From an uncultured Holdemanella sp. (lineage in GTDB: Bacteria; Bacillota_I; Bacilli_A; Erysipelotrichales; Erysipelotrichaceae): a stretch of 40,178 nucleotides of DNA. Location: the NCBI GenBank assembly GCA_900754615.1, contig CAAEDN010000116.1, forward strand, positions 1-40,178, written 5' to 3'. The position numbers and the translations under genes are program-made. The first letter of the stretch is position 1. Every line of letters begins with the position of its first letter. Of the stretch, positions 1-7,682 are shown piece after piece. The notes below the pieces were generated by a model, which saw only the letters and a program-made list of their open reading frames with translations, was not told where the DNA came from and made no database searches.

Positions 1-1353
1 AACTTTTCCCTCACCCTCGCCAAACTCAACTTTTACGTTGATATGTCCGTCTGGCTTTTTGTGGGAAAGCAGTACAACCGTCTCTACATGTGGAGTTTGA
101 CTAAACATATCCACAGGTTGAATCTTGACAATACGATATTCCTTCTTTAATACACCCAAGTCTTTTGCCAAAGTAGCTGGGTTACAAGAAACATAGATCA
201 TCGTTTTAATCTTTGATTTTAAAATAGTTTCCTTCATTGTATCATCCAAACCAGAACGAGGAGGATCCACAATCAATGTATCCACATCTTTTTCTTGTAC
301 TAAATGTGCTAATGCACTACCTGCATCTTCACAAATGAAAGATACATTATCAGCACCATTTAACATCGCATTTTCATTGGCATTATCTACCGCATCCTGA
401 ATGGATTCAACTCCAATGATTTCTTGCGCCTTATCTTTCACAAACAAGCTGATGGCACCAATACCACTATAGGCTTCAACGGTTGTCTTTGATCTTGGCA
501 TCCAGTCTTTAACTACATTATAAAGATTCACAGATTGTTTTGTGTTTAACTGGAAGAAGGATCTTGGAAGCAAAGAAAGCTGAATGTCTTCTAATTGAAG
601 ATGCATCTTTTCTTCTCCCCAAATAAAGCGCATATCTCCAAAAACTTCACGCTTTGTTTCCGTTTTTACACTTTGCCAAATGGATACAACACCCTCTAAC
701 TGAGTCACATCCTGAATAAATTCTTCAGTAAGATCTTCTTTTCCTGTCACAAAAATAATTTGAATCTTTGAATCAAATTCTTTCATCACCAATGTACGAT
801 AACCCGTTTTCTTCTTATCATCATACATCTTTAAATGATGTTCATTCATAATTTTTAAAACAGCTTGACGAGTTTGTTCTAAAAGTTTTGAGTGTACATA
901 ACATCTTTCCATCTTTTGGAAATGGTTTGTATCACGCTCATACATTCCTGTATATAACTCCCCATATTCTTCGCCAAAAGGAAGTTTACAGCTATTACGA
1001 TATGACAATGGTTCAGGATTCTTTATAATTGGTAAAATACGACCATTATAATCCGCATACTTAATTAGCGTTTCTTTTAAATTGCCCTCTTTCATCTTGC
1101 ATTGTGCAGGATACTTTACGTGCATCAAGGCACATCCGCCACATTCTTTCCAAATTGGACATAATGGATAGCGACGCTTAGTACTCTGTTCAACTAAACG
1201 AGTCATTTCTCCAACAAGATATGTATTTTCATCACTTTTGATATCAAATTCAATGACTTCTTCTGGAATCGCATTTTCAATGAATACGGGTTTTCCTTCG
1301 TGGAACGCAATTCCTTCCCCATTGATTCCCCATTTTTTTATTGTTGTTTTCAT
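1..1353 (-). CDS. rlmD: 23S rRNA (uracil-C5)-methyltransferase, RlmD/RlmCD (RumA) type, 3' end cut by window
   Basis: Methylates C5 of a uridine in 23S rRNA (U1939, or U747 and U1939 in RlmCD-type enzymes) using S-adenosylmethionine. The 451 codons present run without a stop to the window edge. The translation shows a Cys-rich Fe-S motif (CPIWKECGGC with a further Cys in YPAQC, around residues 65-83), the SAM-domain motif DPPRSGLDD and the catalytic Cys motif YVSCNPATL. The usual core would end near here. The reading continues through VKVEFGEGEGKV, so a C-terminal extension known in some Firmicutes relatives is likely but lies outside the window. The ATG overlaps the rlmA stop in an ATGA arrangement, so the two rRNA methyltransferases are probably translationally coupled. 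Whether it is RlmD or the dual-site RlmCD cannot be told from sequence alone. Confidence 0.93.
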   Translation of the reverse strand, partial: MKTTIKKWGINGEGIAFHEGKPVFIENAIPEEVIEFDIKSDENTYLVGEMTRLVEQSTKRRYPLCPIWKECGGCALMHVKYPAQCKMKEGNLKETLIKYADYNGRILPIIKNPEPLSYRNSCKLPFGEEYGELYTGMYERDTNHFQKMERCYVHSKLLEQTRQAVLKIMNEHHLKMYDDKKKTGYRTLVMKEFDSKIQIIFVTGKEDLTEEFIQDVTQLEGVVSIWQSVKTETKREVFGDMRFIWGEEKMHLQLEDIQLSLLPRSFFQLNTKQSVNLYNVVKDWMPRSKTTVEAYSGIGAISLFVKDKAQEIIGVESIQDAVDNANENAMLNGADNVSFICEDAGSALAHLVQEKDVDTLIVDPPRSGLDDTMKETILKSKIKTMIYVSCNPATLAKDLGVLKKEYRIVKIQPVDMFSQTPHVETVVLLSHKKPDGHINVKVEFGEGEGKV

Positions 1354-2111
1354 ATTTTTTTATACACAGTTACGACAAATTCAAACGTAACCTCTAACCT
1401 TTCTAATTGTTTTACACGATCAAGTCCCGCTTGACTCGTTTTATATCGATATGGCGTCATTTCCAATAAAGCCCATGCATCATTAACCATTTTCGTTTCT
1501 CGAATGATTTCTTGACTCACCAACTCATATTGTTCTTGTATTTCAGGCATTTCATTTTCGTATGGTGTGTCATATAGTACTTCTTTTAATTCAAAACAAT
1601 GCTTAGGACCCGGTCCCACTACAATCCAAAGACCATTATCCTTTAAAACTCGATAGATTTCATCTTGACCCAGTGGTACAAATATACTTGTGACACAATC
1701 TATACTCTCATTCGAAAATGGCATGTCAAATAAACTTTGCACAATATACTGCGTATGTTTATCTTGTTTCGAAGCATGAAGAATCGCATCTTTACTTAAA
1801 TCGATTCCATAGCTTTGATCAAAGTTCGCCCCTATCTCTTTTGTATAGTAACCCTGACCACAACCAGCATCTAAATAGACATTTCCTTTTGCCTTTTTCT
1901 TTACATATTGACGCATAAAATCATAATAATCTTTTTCTAAAAAATCCGTACGCGCTTTAACCATTAAAGCATTGTCTCCATGATTCTTTGTCTGCTTGCG
2001 AGATAAGTTCACATAGCCTTGTTTAGCACAATCAAAAGAATGATTATTCTTGCAGCGAAATGTTTTATTTTCTTTTATTAGTTTCTCTTTACACACCGGA
2101 CATATCAACAT
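1350..2111 (-). CDS. rlmA: 23S rRNA (guanine-N1)-methyltransferase RlmA
   Basis: A 253-residue class I SAM methyltransferase acting on the helix 35 loop guanine of 23S rRNA (G745 in RlmA-I, G748 in RlmA-II); in Gram-positives the family often affects macrolide binding. The N-terminal zinc ribbon is visible (CPVC at 4-7, then Cys20 and His24, with a further Cys28), followed by the SAM-binding motif YLDAGCGQGYYT near residue 80 and a C-terminal RlmA-like tail. The Met is fixed because the zinc ribbon starts four residues after it. There is no Shine-Dalgarno sequence, and an extended -10 ends 6 nt upstream, so the mRNA may be leaderless. It is first in a two-gene unit with rlmD. Confidence 0.92.
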   Translation of the reverse strand: MLICPVCKEKLIKENKTFRCKNNHSFDCAKQGYVNLSRKQTKNHGDNALMVKARTDFLEKDYYDFMRQYVKKKAKGNVYLDAGCGQGYYTKEIGANFDQSYGIDLSKDAILHASKQDKHTQYIVQSLFDMPFSNESIDCVTSIFVPLGQDEIYRVLKDNGLWIVVGPGPKHCFELKEVLYDTPYENEMPEIQEQYELVSQEIIRETKMVNDAWALLEMTPYRYKTSQAGLDRVKQLERLEVTFEFVVTVYKKI

Positions 2112-2117
2112 GATGAA

Positions 2118-2126
2118 ATTATAACA
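2118..2126 (-). promoter_or_regulatory. Extended -10 promoter of rlmA, predicted leaderless
   Basis: Reading on the minus strand, TGTTATAAT is a perfect extended -10 (TGnTATAAT). Only 6 nt (2112-2117) separate its last T from the ATG at 2111, which places the start point at or next to the A of the start codon. No convincing -35 is present (GTACTT at 17 nt spacing) and there is no ribosome binding site. Confidence 0.6.
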
Positions 2127-2131
2127 TAAAA

Positions 2132-2163
2132 GAAAAAGAGAAGTACTTAATTTTTACTTCTCT
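2132..2163 (-). terminator. Intrinsic terminator after thiI
   Basis: Nine-base-pair stem AGAGAAGTA / TACTTCTCT (2137-2145 with 2155-2163), 9-nt loop, followed on the minus strand by a run of five T. It abuts the thiI stop codon and ends the ezrA-desulfurase-thiI unit. Confidence 0.85.
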
Positions 2164-3353
2164 TAGAATAAATCTTCTTCAACTTTAACTGGATGTACCC
2201 AAATATCTTCTGTATTATCTATACAATCTTGTACCATCTTGTCAAAATCCCATTTTGCCTCATATTTTTCACACTTATCCACACGAGGCTTTGTGACTGG
2301 ATTCTTAGGTGTAAAGATTGTACAACAATCCTCATAAGGAAGGATACTTGTTTCATATGTTCCAATCTTTTTAGATAAATCAATAATTTCAACTTTATCC
2401 ATACAAACAACTGGACGAATGATTGGCATATTTGTCACATCATTAATTGCGAGCATACTCTCTAATGTTTGACTTGCGACCTGTCCAATCGATTCACCTG
2501 TAGCGATAGCTTGGGCATGCCTTTTCTTAGCTAAACCTGTCGCAATGCGCATCATCATACGACGCATTAATGTAATCGCATAGCTTTCATCCGCATTTTG
2601 ATAAATAGCTAATTGAAGATCTGTAAATGGAACAACATGAACTAAAACATCCCCCTGATAACCAGATACAAGTCTTGCCAATTCCATCACTTTTTCCTGT
2701 GCATTTTGGGAAGTATATGGAGGTGATGCATAGTGAATACATTCAATGTGTACCCCACGCTTCATCATTAAGTAACAAGCAACTGGTGAGTCGATTCCTC
2801 CACTCAATAAAACCATAGCTTTTCCACCAACACCAACTGGATATCCACCTGCACCTTGAACACGATCTGTCATGATGTAAGCTGCATCTTGATGTACTTC
2901 AATCACAATCTTCACATCTGGATTGTGTACATCTACTTTCCAGTCACTGTTCTTTAAAATTTTAGTGGCTACTTTACGATTAATTTCATCTGAAATATAA
3001 GGGAATAATTTATCACTGCGACGTGCTGCTACCTTAAACGTCTTTGGTGTTGTTAAATCTAAAGATTCATAGCAGGCATCCATAATTTGATCTAAATCTG
3101 GTTCCACTTTAATAGCCAATGAGAAAGATGAAATCCCAAATACCTTAGCTAAGATATCACTCACTTGTTTTGAATCTTCATCATGAAGGTAGATATACAT
3201 ACGATCATGTTGTTTTTCAAATTCTAATGTTGGGAATGCTTTTAAAGCTTTACGAACATTGTCATAAAGTGCCTTAATAAAGTTGTTACGGTTTTTTCCT
3301 TTTAAACTCAATTCGCCATAACGAATCAAGATATGATTATAACGATAAGCCAT
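2163..3353 (-). CDS. thiI: tRNA 4-thiouridine synthetase ThiI
   Basis: Adenylates U8 of tRNA and replaces its oxygen with sulfur supplied as persulfide; in many bacteria it also feeds thiazole synthesis. The protein has 396 residues. It starts with a ferredoxin-like/THUMP region (about 1-165), followed by the PP-loop ATP pyrophosphatase motif SGGIDSP at 184-190 and the conserved PYEDCCTIFTPKNP segment near residue 340. The C-terminal rhodanese domain of the E. coli enzyme is absent, as usual in Firmicutes, so sulfur relay must use the partner desulfurase. That partner is the gene immediately upstream, whose end overlaps thiI by 17 bp. The order ezrA-desulfurase-thiI matches ezrA-nifZ-thiI of Bacillus subtilis. 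Confidence 0.97.
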   Translation of the reverse strand: MAYRYNHILIRYGELSLKGKNRNNFIKALYDNVRKALKAFPTLEFEKQHDRMYIYLHDEDSKQVSDILAKVFGISSFSLAIKVEPDLDQIMDACYESLDLTTPKTFKVAARRSDKLFPYISDEINRKVATKILKNSDWKVDVHNPDVKIVIEVHQDAAYIMTDRVQGAGGYPVGVGGKAMVLLSGGIDSPVACYLMMKRGVHIECIHYASPPYTSQNAQEKVMELARLVSGYQGDVLVHVVPFTDLQLAIYQNADESYAITLMRRMMMRIATGLAKKRHAQAIATGESIGQVASQTLESMLAINDVTNMPIIRPVVCMDKVEIIDLSKKIGTYETSILPYEDCCTIFTPKNPVTKPRVDKCEKYEAKWDFDKMVQDCIDNTEDIWVHPVKVEEDLF

Positions 3354-4467
3354 AATTCTCTATAATCTCCTTACATGTTTGTATAAAATATTTTGCTTCT
3401 TCTAAAGTATTCTCATAAGAAAAAGATAAGCGAATTCCATGTGTCGCATCAAATTCTGATTTATGCATTGCCAACAATACTTCAGAAGCATTTGTATTCT
3501 GAGATGAACAGGTACTTTTTGCGGATACACAGATTCCCTTTTGATCTAGTGCGTTCAATAATACTTCACTTGTGATTTGATCAAATGAAATATTAAGAAT
3601 ATAAGGAATCGCATCTTTTGGCGAATGTACATGCGCACCACTGATTTTAGCTAATTCTTCACGTAAATATTGATTGATTTTTAAAACATGATCATAAGCC
3701 TTCGATTGCTCTTCTAAAGCCAATCGGATGGTTTTTGCCAGAACAATATTGGCCGGTGCATTCTCTGTTCCACCACGAAGGCCTTGTTCTTGCTGTCCAC
3801 CTTGGATAATAGGTACAAGTTGAATTTTCTTTTTCTTCATTAAAATGGCACTTCCCTTTAGGCCATGAATCTTATGTGCCGAAATCGTTGCCATATCTAA
3901 TTTTTCAAAAGGAATGTCAATTTTGGAAAAGCTTTGAACACAATCCACATGAAATACACAAGTAGGATTTTGATGTACGATCTTTTCTAAATCTAAAATA
4001 GGATTGATGGCTCCCATTTCATTATTGACATGCATAAGTGATACTAAAATCGTATCTTTGCGTATATGCGATTTTAAACATTCTGGTGTTACAATTCCTT
4101 CATCATTAATAGGAAGAAATTCAACCTCAAAGCCAAAACGTTTTAAAAATTCCATCGCATGACGAACACTCGAATGCTCGACATTACTTGTTAGTACATG
4201 ATGACCTCTATGCTCATTCGCCAAAGCATATCCAACAATAGCTAGAGTATTGGATTCACTTGCAGCCGAAGTAAAGATAATTTCACTTGGATCCACATGA
4301 AGCATAGAAGCTATATTTGATCGACTTTTTTCCATGAGCGAACTTGCCTGACGACCTGCCGCATGCAAACTATCTGGGTTGCCATAACAAGTTTCTAACA
4401 TTTGCCCATAAACACGACGAACCTCTGTGCGTACAGAGGTTGTCGAAGCATTATCAAAATAAATCAT
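3337..4467 (-). CDS. nifZ: Cysteine desulfurase (NifS/IscS family), ThiI partner
   Basis: A PLP enzyme that takes sulfur from L-cysteine and passes it as a persulfide. It has 376 residues, with the PLP-binding Lys199 in ISAHKIHGLKG, PLP contacts in NVEHSS and HVDCVQ, and the active-site Cys320 in STCSSQNTNAS, which sits in the flexible loop typical of group I (IscS/NifS-like) enzymes. The gene lies between ezrA and thiI. Its ATG shares one base with the ezrA stop (TAATG) and its 3' end overlaps thiI by 17 bp, so the three are co-translated. By position and by analogy with B. subtilis NifZ it probably serves tRNA thiolation rather than general Fe-S assembly, but the sequence does not exclude a general role. 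Confidence 0.93.
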   Translation of the reverse strand: MIYFDNASTTSVRTEVRRVYGQMLETCYGNPDSLHAAGRQASSLMEKSRSNIASMLHVDPSEIIFTSAASESNTLAIVGYALANEHRGHHVLTSNVEHSSVRHAMEFLKRFGFEVEFLPINDEGIVTPECLKSHIRKDTILVSLMHVNNEMGAINPILDLEKIVHQNPTCVFHVDCVQSFSKIDIPFEKLDMATISAHKIHGLKGSAILMKKKKIQLVPIIQGGQQEQGLRGGTENAPANIVLAKTIRLALEEQSKAYDHVLKINQYLREELAKISGAHVHSPKDAIPYILNISFDQITSEVLLNALDQKGICVSAKSTCSSQNTNASEVLLAMHKSEFDATHGIRLSFSYENTLEEAKYFIQTCKEIIENYGLSL

Positions 4468-6242
4468 TACTGCACCTGGTTCATGACAGCAGGATCTTTT
4501 TGAGCCACTAGCTTCTCATAAATTCCTGGGTGCATGTTTTCGATTGCTTGAATCGCAATCTTAAGTGCACGAGTATATTCTCCATTTTGGAAACATAGCT
4601 CTGCACGAGTTAAATCCGAATCCATTTGTGCATGCGTACTACGGAAACGGTTACCAAACACAATCGCATTTTCTACCATAACGGCAACACCGACTAGATT
4701 GTTTGCGTTATTGTATAACTTATATACAAAGTCGATGGCATCCTGCAAATCTGCATTTAATGTTTGTACATCTAATGGTGAGTGATCCAACACTACACGA
4801 ACACGTTGAATCAAGCGTTCGCCTTCTTTTAAATCTGCAGAAAATTGAGATGAGATACTAGGTAAATGACGTGTTACTGTATTTAAGCGCACTTCATTTA
4901 AAATCAACTGTAATTTAGTCAATTGTTTTTTAGCACGTGATTCATCACTACTTGCTGTCACTAACATCTCTTTCATATCCTTGACTTGATCGTGGAATTC
5001 ATTAACATCTTCTGAAAATTTACGATAACCATGAACTACATCTACGCTAGGACGTTGATTTTGTTTCAATTCCTTTTGAATTTCGTCACGACGAGCTTCT
5101 AAATCTTCCATTTGAATCTTTGCCAAAGAGAAGCGGTGTGTCCAGTCTTCTAAACCAAAACGGTCTTTGATATTGGCATAAAGCTCCATGATTTCTTCAA
5201 GTTCCTGGCCAATGACATTAACAATATCTAAATTTGATTGAAGACTCACATGAATTTCTTCATATGCTTGTTTTTCATTTGTGACATCATCCTGCAATGC
5301 AAGAATATGATCGCCAATGACTTCCAAGTTTTCTTGTGCCAATTCAAATTCACCGGAATCCAATTGATCAATTGAACTCGACAATGCACTTTGAATGGTT
5401 GCCAATTTTTCTTCTGGTTCTAAATAAGATAAGTCGATATCTTTTTCTTGTAATTCCTTCACGTGCAAACGAACTTCATTCATTGCACGAGGCAATACAT
5501 TTTTGGCCTTTTCATATAGTCCAGGGAAGGCTGCAATTTTTGAGCTGATCTCATCCACCATTTTTGAGATTTTTTCTTGCTCTTCCTTTGCCTTATTAAA
5601 TTCAGAAGCAAACATCCATTCTTCGAAATTAGAGAATTCATTTTCGATTTCTGCTAAACATGAATCTACATAATCAACAGATCCATAGAATGAAGAACGA
5701 TTATCCTGATAAACTGTTTTCACATTACGGAAACGCTCCTTCAAAGCATTAGCTGATTCACGAACTTCAGTTTCACGAGCTAAAATATGGTCTAAAGATT
5801 GGGTAACAATGCGGATTCTTTCTTTTGTTTCATCCATCATTGTTTCTAAATCATCCATCGCTCTCATGGATTTACGAAGACGATGTCTAGAAACATAATC
5901 ATCTGCTTCATTGAACAAATCATCGCAGGCACTTAAGTTTTGTTGACAAGTATCATATTTTGGTGTCAAGCTCTTCACTTTATCCATGATATCATCATTC
6001 ACTCTGGCAAATGCAGATGCTTTGTTGAATTTATAGGCCAAGGAATTGTTACGAATTTCATTCATTTCAATTTCAAGATCTGAAAGACGCTTAGCCGCCT
6101 TCTTACGTTTGATCATACGCATAATGATCCAAATCAAAATCAAGACTAAAATTGCTATACAAAGATAGATGATTACAGTCACTGAAAGTTGTGTTTGGAT
6201 AAACGTATATACTGATCGAAAGAAATTCAAAACACTATCCAT
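4467..6242 (-). CDS. ezrA: Septation ring formation regulator EzrA
   Basis: A membrane-anchored coiled-coil protein that restrains FtsZ ring assembly and links division to wall synthesis in low-GC Gram-positives. I start it at 6242, giving 591 residues, because AAGGAGG lies just upstream of that ATG and the protein then opens MDSVLNFFRS and runs straight into its single N-terminal membrane helix (about residues 22-43, IIYLCIAILVLILIWIIM), followed by basic residues (stop-transfer). The earlier in-frame ATG at 6293 would add 17 residues without a binding site. The rest is long heptad-rich spectrin-like helix, as in the family; known EzrA proteins have around 560-570 residues, so this one is slightly long. 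Confidence 0.93.
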   Translation of the reverse strand: MDSVLNFFRSVYTFIQTQLSVTVIIYLCIAILVLILIWIIMRMIKRKKAAKRLSDLEIEMNEIRNNSLAYKFNKASAFARVNDDIMDKVKSLTPKYDTCQQNLSACDDLFNEADDYVSRHRLRKSMRAMDDLETMMDETKERIRIVTQSLDHILARETEVRESANALKERFRNVKTVYQDNRSSFYGSVDYVDSCLAEIENEFSNFEEWMFASEFNKAKEEQEKISKMVDEISSKIAAFPGLYEKAKNVLPRAMNEVRLHVKELQEKDIDLSYLEPEEKLATIQSALSSSIDQLDSGEFELAQENLEVIGDHILALQDDVTNEKQAYEEIHVSLQSNLDIVNVIGQELEEIMELYANIKDRFGLEDWTHRFSLAKIQMEDLEARRDEIQKELKQNQRPSVDVVHGYRKFSEDVNEFHDQVKDMKEMLVTASSDESRAKKQLTKLQLILNEVRLNTVTRHLPSISSQFSADLKEGERLIQRVRVVLDHSPLDVQTLNADLQDAIDFVYKLYNNANNLVGVAVMVENAIVFGNRFRSTHAQMDSDLTRAELCFQNGEYTRALKIAIQAIENMHPGIYEKLVAQKDPAVMNQVQ

Positions 6243-6275
6243 AGTGGTACCTCCTTGCAAACCACTCCTATTATA
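6243..6275 (-). promoter_or_regulatory. ezrA promoter -10 and stem-loop holding its ribosome binding site
   Basis: On the minus strand TATAAT (6270-6275) is a consensus -10; the -35 is weak (GTGCAA at 17 nt). Between it and the ATG, AGTGGT (6261-6266) can pair with ACCACT (6243-6248), a 6-bp stem whose 12-nt loop contains the whole AAGGAGG element and whose base touches the start codon. Confidence 0.5.
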
Positions 6276-6305
6276 GCAAAACTTCAAAATCATTGCACCA
6301 TTTTC

Positions 6306-6334
6306 TTGATTTTATTCATATTCTTTGATATGAT
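6306..6334 (+). promoter_or_regulatory. rpsD promoter
   Basis: TTGATT (6306-6311), a 17-nt spacer and TATGAT (6329-6334) make a near-consensus vegetative promoter. The predicted start is near 6341, leaving about 165 nt of leader before rpsD. Confidence 0.75.
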
Positions 6335-6340
6335 ACATAA

Positions 6341-6506
6341 GCATAAATTGATAGCAGCATACAAAGTTAAAGGATATGCGTTACAGCCTATACGCGATAT
6401 GAGTAAGCTAATAGCTGATAGCGGAAAATATCATTGTTAACACAGCCTTTAAAGATTTGTACTGTTATTGTTTTGTGAATGATATAAAACAATAGGAGGA
6501 AAAATT
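6341..6506 (+). promoter_or_regulatory. Structured rpsD leader, probable S4 autoregulatory RNA
   Basis: About 165 nt of untranslated RNA with nested pairing visible by eye. A long-range helix TTAAAGG/CCTTTAA (6367-6373 with 6446-6452) encloses a hairpin, 6374-6381 with 6392-6400 (8 bp, one bulged G). A separate perfect 9-bp hairpin, TATTGTTTT/AAAACAATA (6466-6474 with 6486-6494), ends directly against the GGAGGA at 6495. In Firmicutes rpsD is typically repressed by its own product binding a structured leader, so this is the expected place for such an element. The assignment is by position and structure, not by a match to a known consensus. Confidence 0.6.
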
Positions 6507-7115
6507 ATGTCAAGAAACACAGGAAGCGTTTGGAAGAAGTCACGCCGTCTTGGATTCTCAGTATTAGAAACTGGTGAAGAATTAACTCGTCGTAACACAA
6601 TTCCTGGACAACACGGAAGTGCTCGTCGTCCAAAATTAACAAACTACGGTTTACAATTACAAGAAAAACAAAGAATTCGTCACACTTACCAATTAAGTGA
6701 AAAACAATTCTACAACACTTACTTAAAAGCAAGTAAAAAAGCTGGTTCTGCTGGTGAAAACTTCTTAGTAATGTTGGAATCTCGTTTAGATAACATCGTT
6801 TATCGTATGGGATTTGCACGTACTCGTCGTGCTAGCCGTCAGTTAGTAAACCACGGACACGTATTAGTAGATGGTAAAAAGGTAGATATCCCTAGTTTCC
6901 AAGTAAAACCAGGTCAAGTTGTTGAAATTCGTGAACGCGCTAAAAACTTAAGCGTTATTAATGAAGCTTTAGAAGCTGCAACAGCTACAGTTGATTTCGT
7001 AGAAGTTAACAAAGATGCTAAAAAAGGAACTTATGTTCGTTACCCAGAACGTAAAGAATTATTCCAAGCTCAAGAAATCAACGAATTGTTAGTAGTAGAA
7101 TTCTACAACCGTTAA
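6507..7115 (+). CDS. rpsD: 30S ribosomal protein S4
   Basis: A primary 16S rRNA-binding protein that nucleates assembly of the 30S body. The 202 residues match S4 length. The N-terminal part begins MSRNTGSVWKKSRRLGFSV, and the S4 RNA-binding domain is clear (SRLDNIVYRMGFARTRRASR followed by LVNHGHVLVDGKKVDIPS, about residues 91-140). The start follows GGAGGA with 6 nt spacing. The N-terminal region lacks the C-x2-C zinc motif, so this is the zinc-free form. It stands alone, transcribed opposite to its neighbours, as in B. subtilis, where rpsD is also outside the main ribosomal operons. Confidence 0.98.
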   Translation: MSRNTGSVWKKSRRLGFSVLETGEELTRRNTIPGQHGSARRPKLTNYGLQLQEKQRIRHTYQLSEKQFYNTYLKASKKAGSAGENFLVMLESRLDNIVYRMGFARTRRASRQLVNHGHVLVDGKKVDIPSFQVKPGQVVEIRERAKNLSVINEALEAATATVDFVEVNKDAKKGTYVRYPERKELFQAQEINELLVVEFYNR

Positions 7116-7133
7116 TAGTTGACATAAAACAAG

Positions 7134-7160
7134 AAAGAAGCGAGATTTCGCTTCTTTTTT
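7134..7160 (+). terminator. Terminator after rpsD, usable from both strands
   Basis: Stem GAAGCGA / TCGCTTC (7137-7143 with 7148-7154), loop GATT, followed by seven T on the plus strand. Read on the minus strand it can also serve the convergent ssb gene (stop at 7197). Confidence 0.85.
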
Positions 7161-7196
7161 TGTGGATGTGTTTTTTAATTCATGTATTTCTATTTA

Positions 7197-7505
7197 CTAA
7201 CGCAAGAAATCTACTTTTTCAGCCACAAAGCCATAATTTAAGTAGACCTTGTCCTCTTTTTGGTATTTCCGCGAATATATACGACCATTGATGCCTACAT
7301 AATCACCAATCTTACAAGAAGCACTCACCGTTTCAGCAAGTCCCCTCCATACTTCAATGACCATATCGTCCATTTCATAAATACCTTCTGAGTTTGGAAA
7401 ATTACGTTGCACACGCAAAGGAAGTTCACAAGTCTTCAATCCGTTTGTTGTTTCCTTTAATATCGGCATATCCGTAATCTTTCCCACTATGCTAAACGCA
7501 TTCAT
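7197..7505 (-). CDS. ssb: Small single-stranded DNA-binding protein (OB fold)
   Basis: A 102-residue SSB-family OB-fold protein. It opens MNAFSIVGKITDMP, followed by the strand pattern of SSB (LKTCELPLRVQRNF, DDMVIEVWRGLAE, CKIGDYVGINGRIYSRKY, VYLNYGFVAEKVDF). It lacks the long Gly/Gln-rich tail and the acidic DDDxPF tip used by the main replicative SSB to recruit partners, so it is more likely a secondary SSB (DdrB/SsbB/PriB-like role in repair or uptake) than the housekeeping one. The start follows AAGGAGG with rather long spacing (11 nt). It stands alone between terminators. Confidence 0.75.
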   Translation of the reverse strand: MNAFSIVGKITDMPILKETTNGLKTCELPLRVQRNFPNSEGIYEMDDMVIEVWRGLAETVSASCKIGDYVGINGRIYSRKYQKEDKVYLNYGFVAEKVDFLR

Positions 7506-7512
7506 AATTTAG

Positions 7513-7545
7513 TTATCCTCCTTCAAATCTGACCACCATTTTCAT
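7513..7545 (-). CDS. Possible 10-codon leader peptide upstream of ssb
   Basis: Reading MKMVVRFEGG then TAA. It has its own GAAGG ribosome binding site 6 nt before the ATG, and its last Gly codons (GGA GGA) form the Shine-Dalgarno sequence of ssb, whose ATG lies 7 nt after the stop. The arrangement would allow translational coupling. There is no homology evidence, and it could be chance. Confidence 0.3.
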   Translation of the reverse strand: MKMVVRFEGG

Positions 7546-7560
7546 CACCATCCTTCTTTC

Positions 7561-7577
7561 TTTTGTATTGTACAAAA
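7561..7577 (-). promoter_or_regulatory. Inverted repeat over the likely ssb -10 element
   Basis: TTTTGTA-TTG-TACAAAA is a perfect 7-bp inverted repeat. Its minus strand contains TACAAT (7567-7572), a good -10, with TGTTTT 17 nt upstream as -35. A repressor site overlapping the promoter is possible. Confidence 0.4.
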
Positions 7578-7595
7578 CATTCCCTATATAAAACA

Positions 7596-7622
7596 AACGA
7601 CCTATCTGCTCTATAGATCGTT
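7596..7622 (-). terminator. Terminator after the yfmF-yfmH pair
   Basis: Stem AACGA-n-CTAT / ATAG-n-TCGTT with a 7-nt loop; on the minus strand it is followed by TTTGTTTT. It lies about 60 bp beyond the yfmH stop. Confidence 0.6.
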
Positions 7623-7682
7623 CTTTTTCATATAAATCATGTATTTTCAGCCTCTAATTCAGCCAAAAAAAGCTAAATTAGA

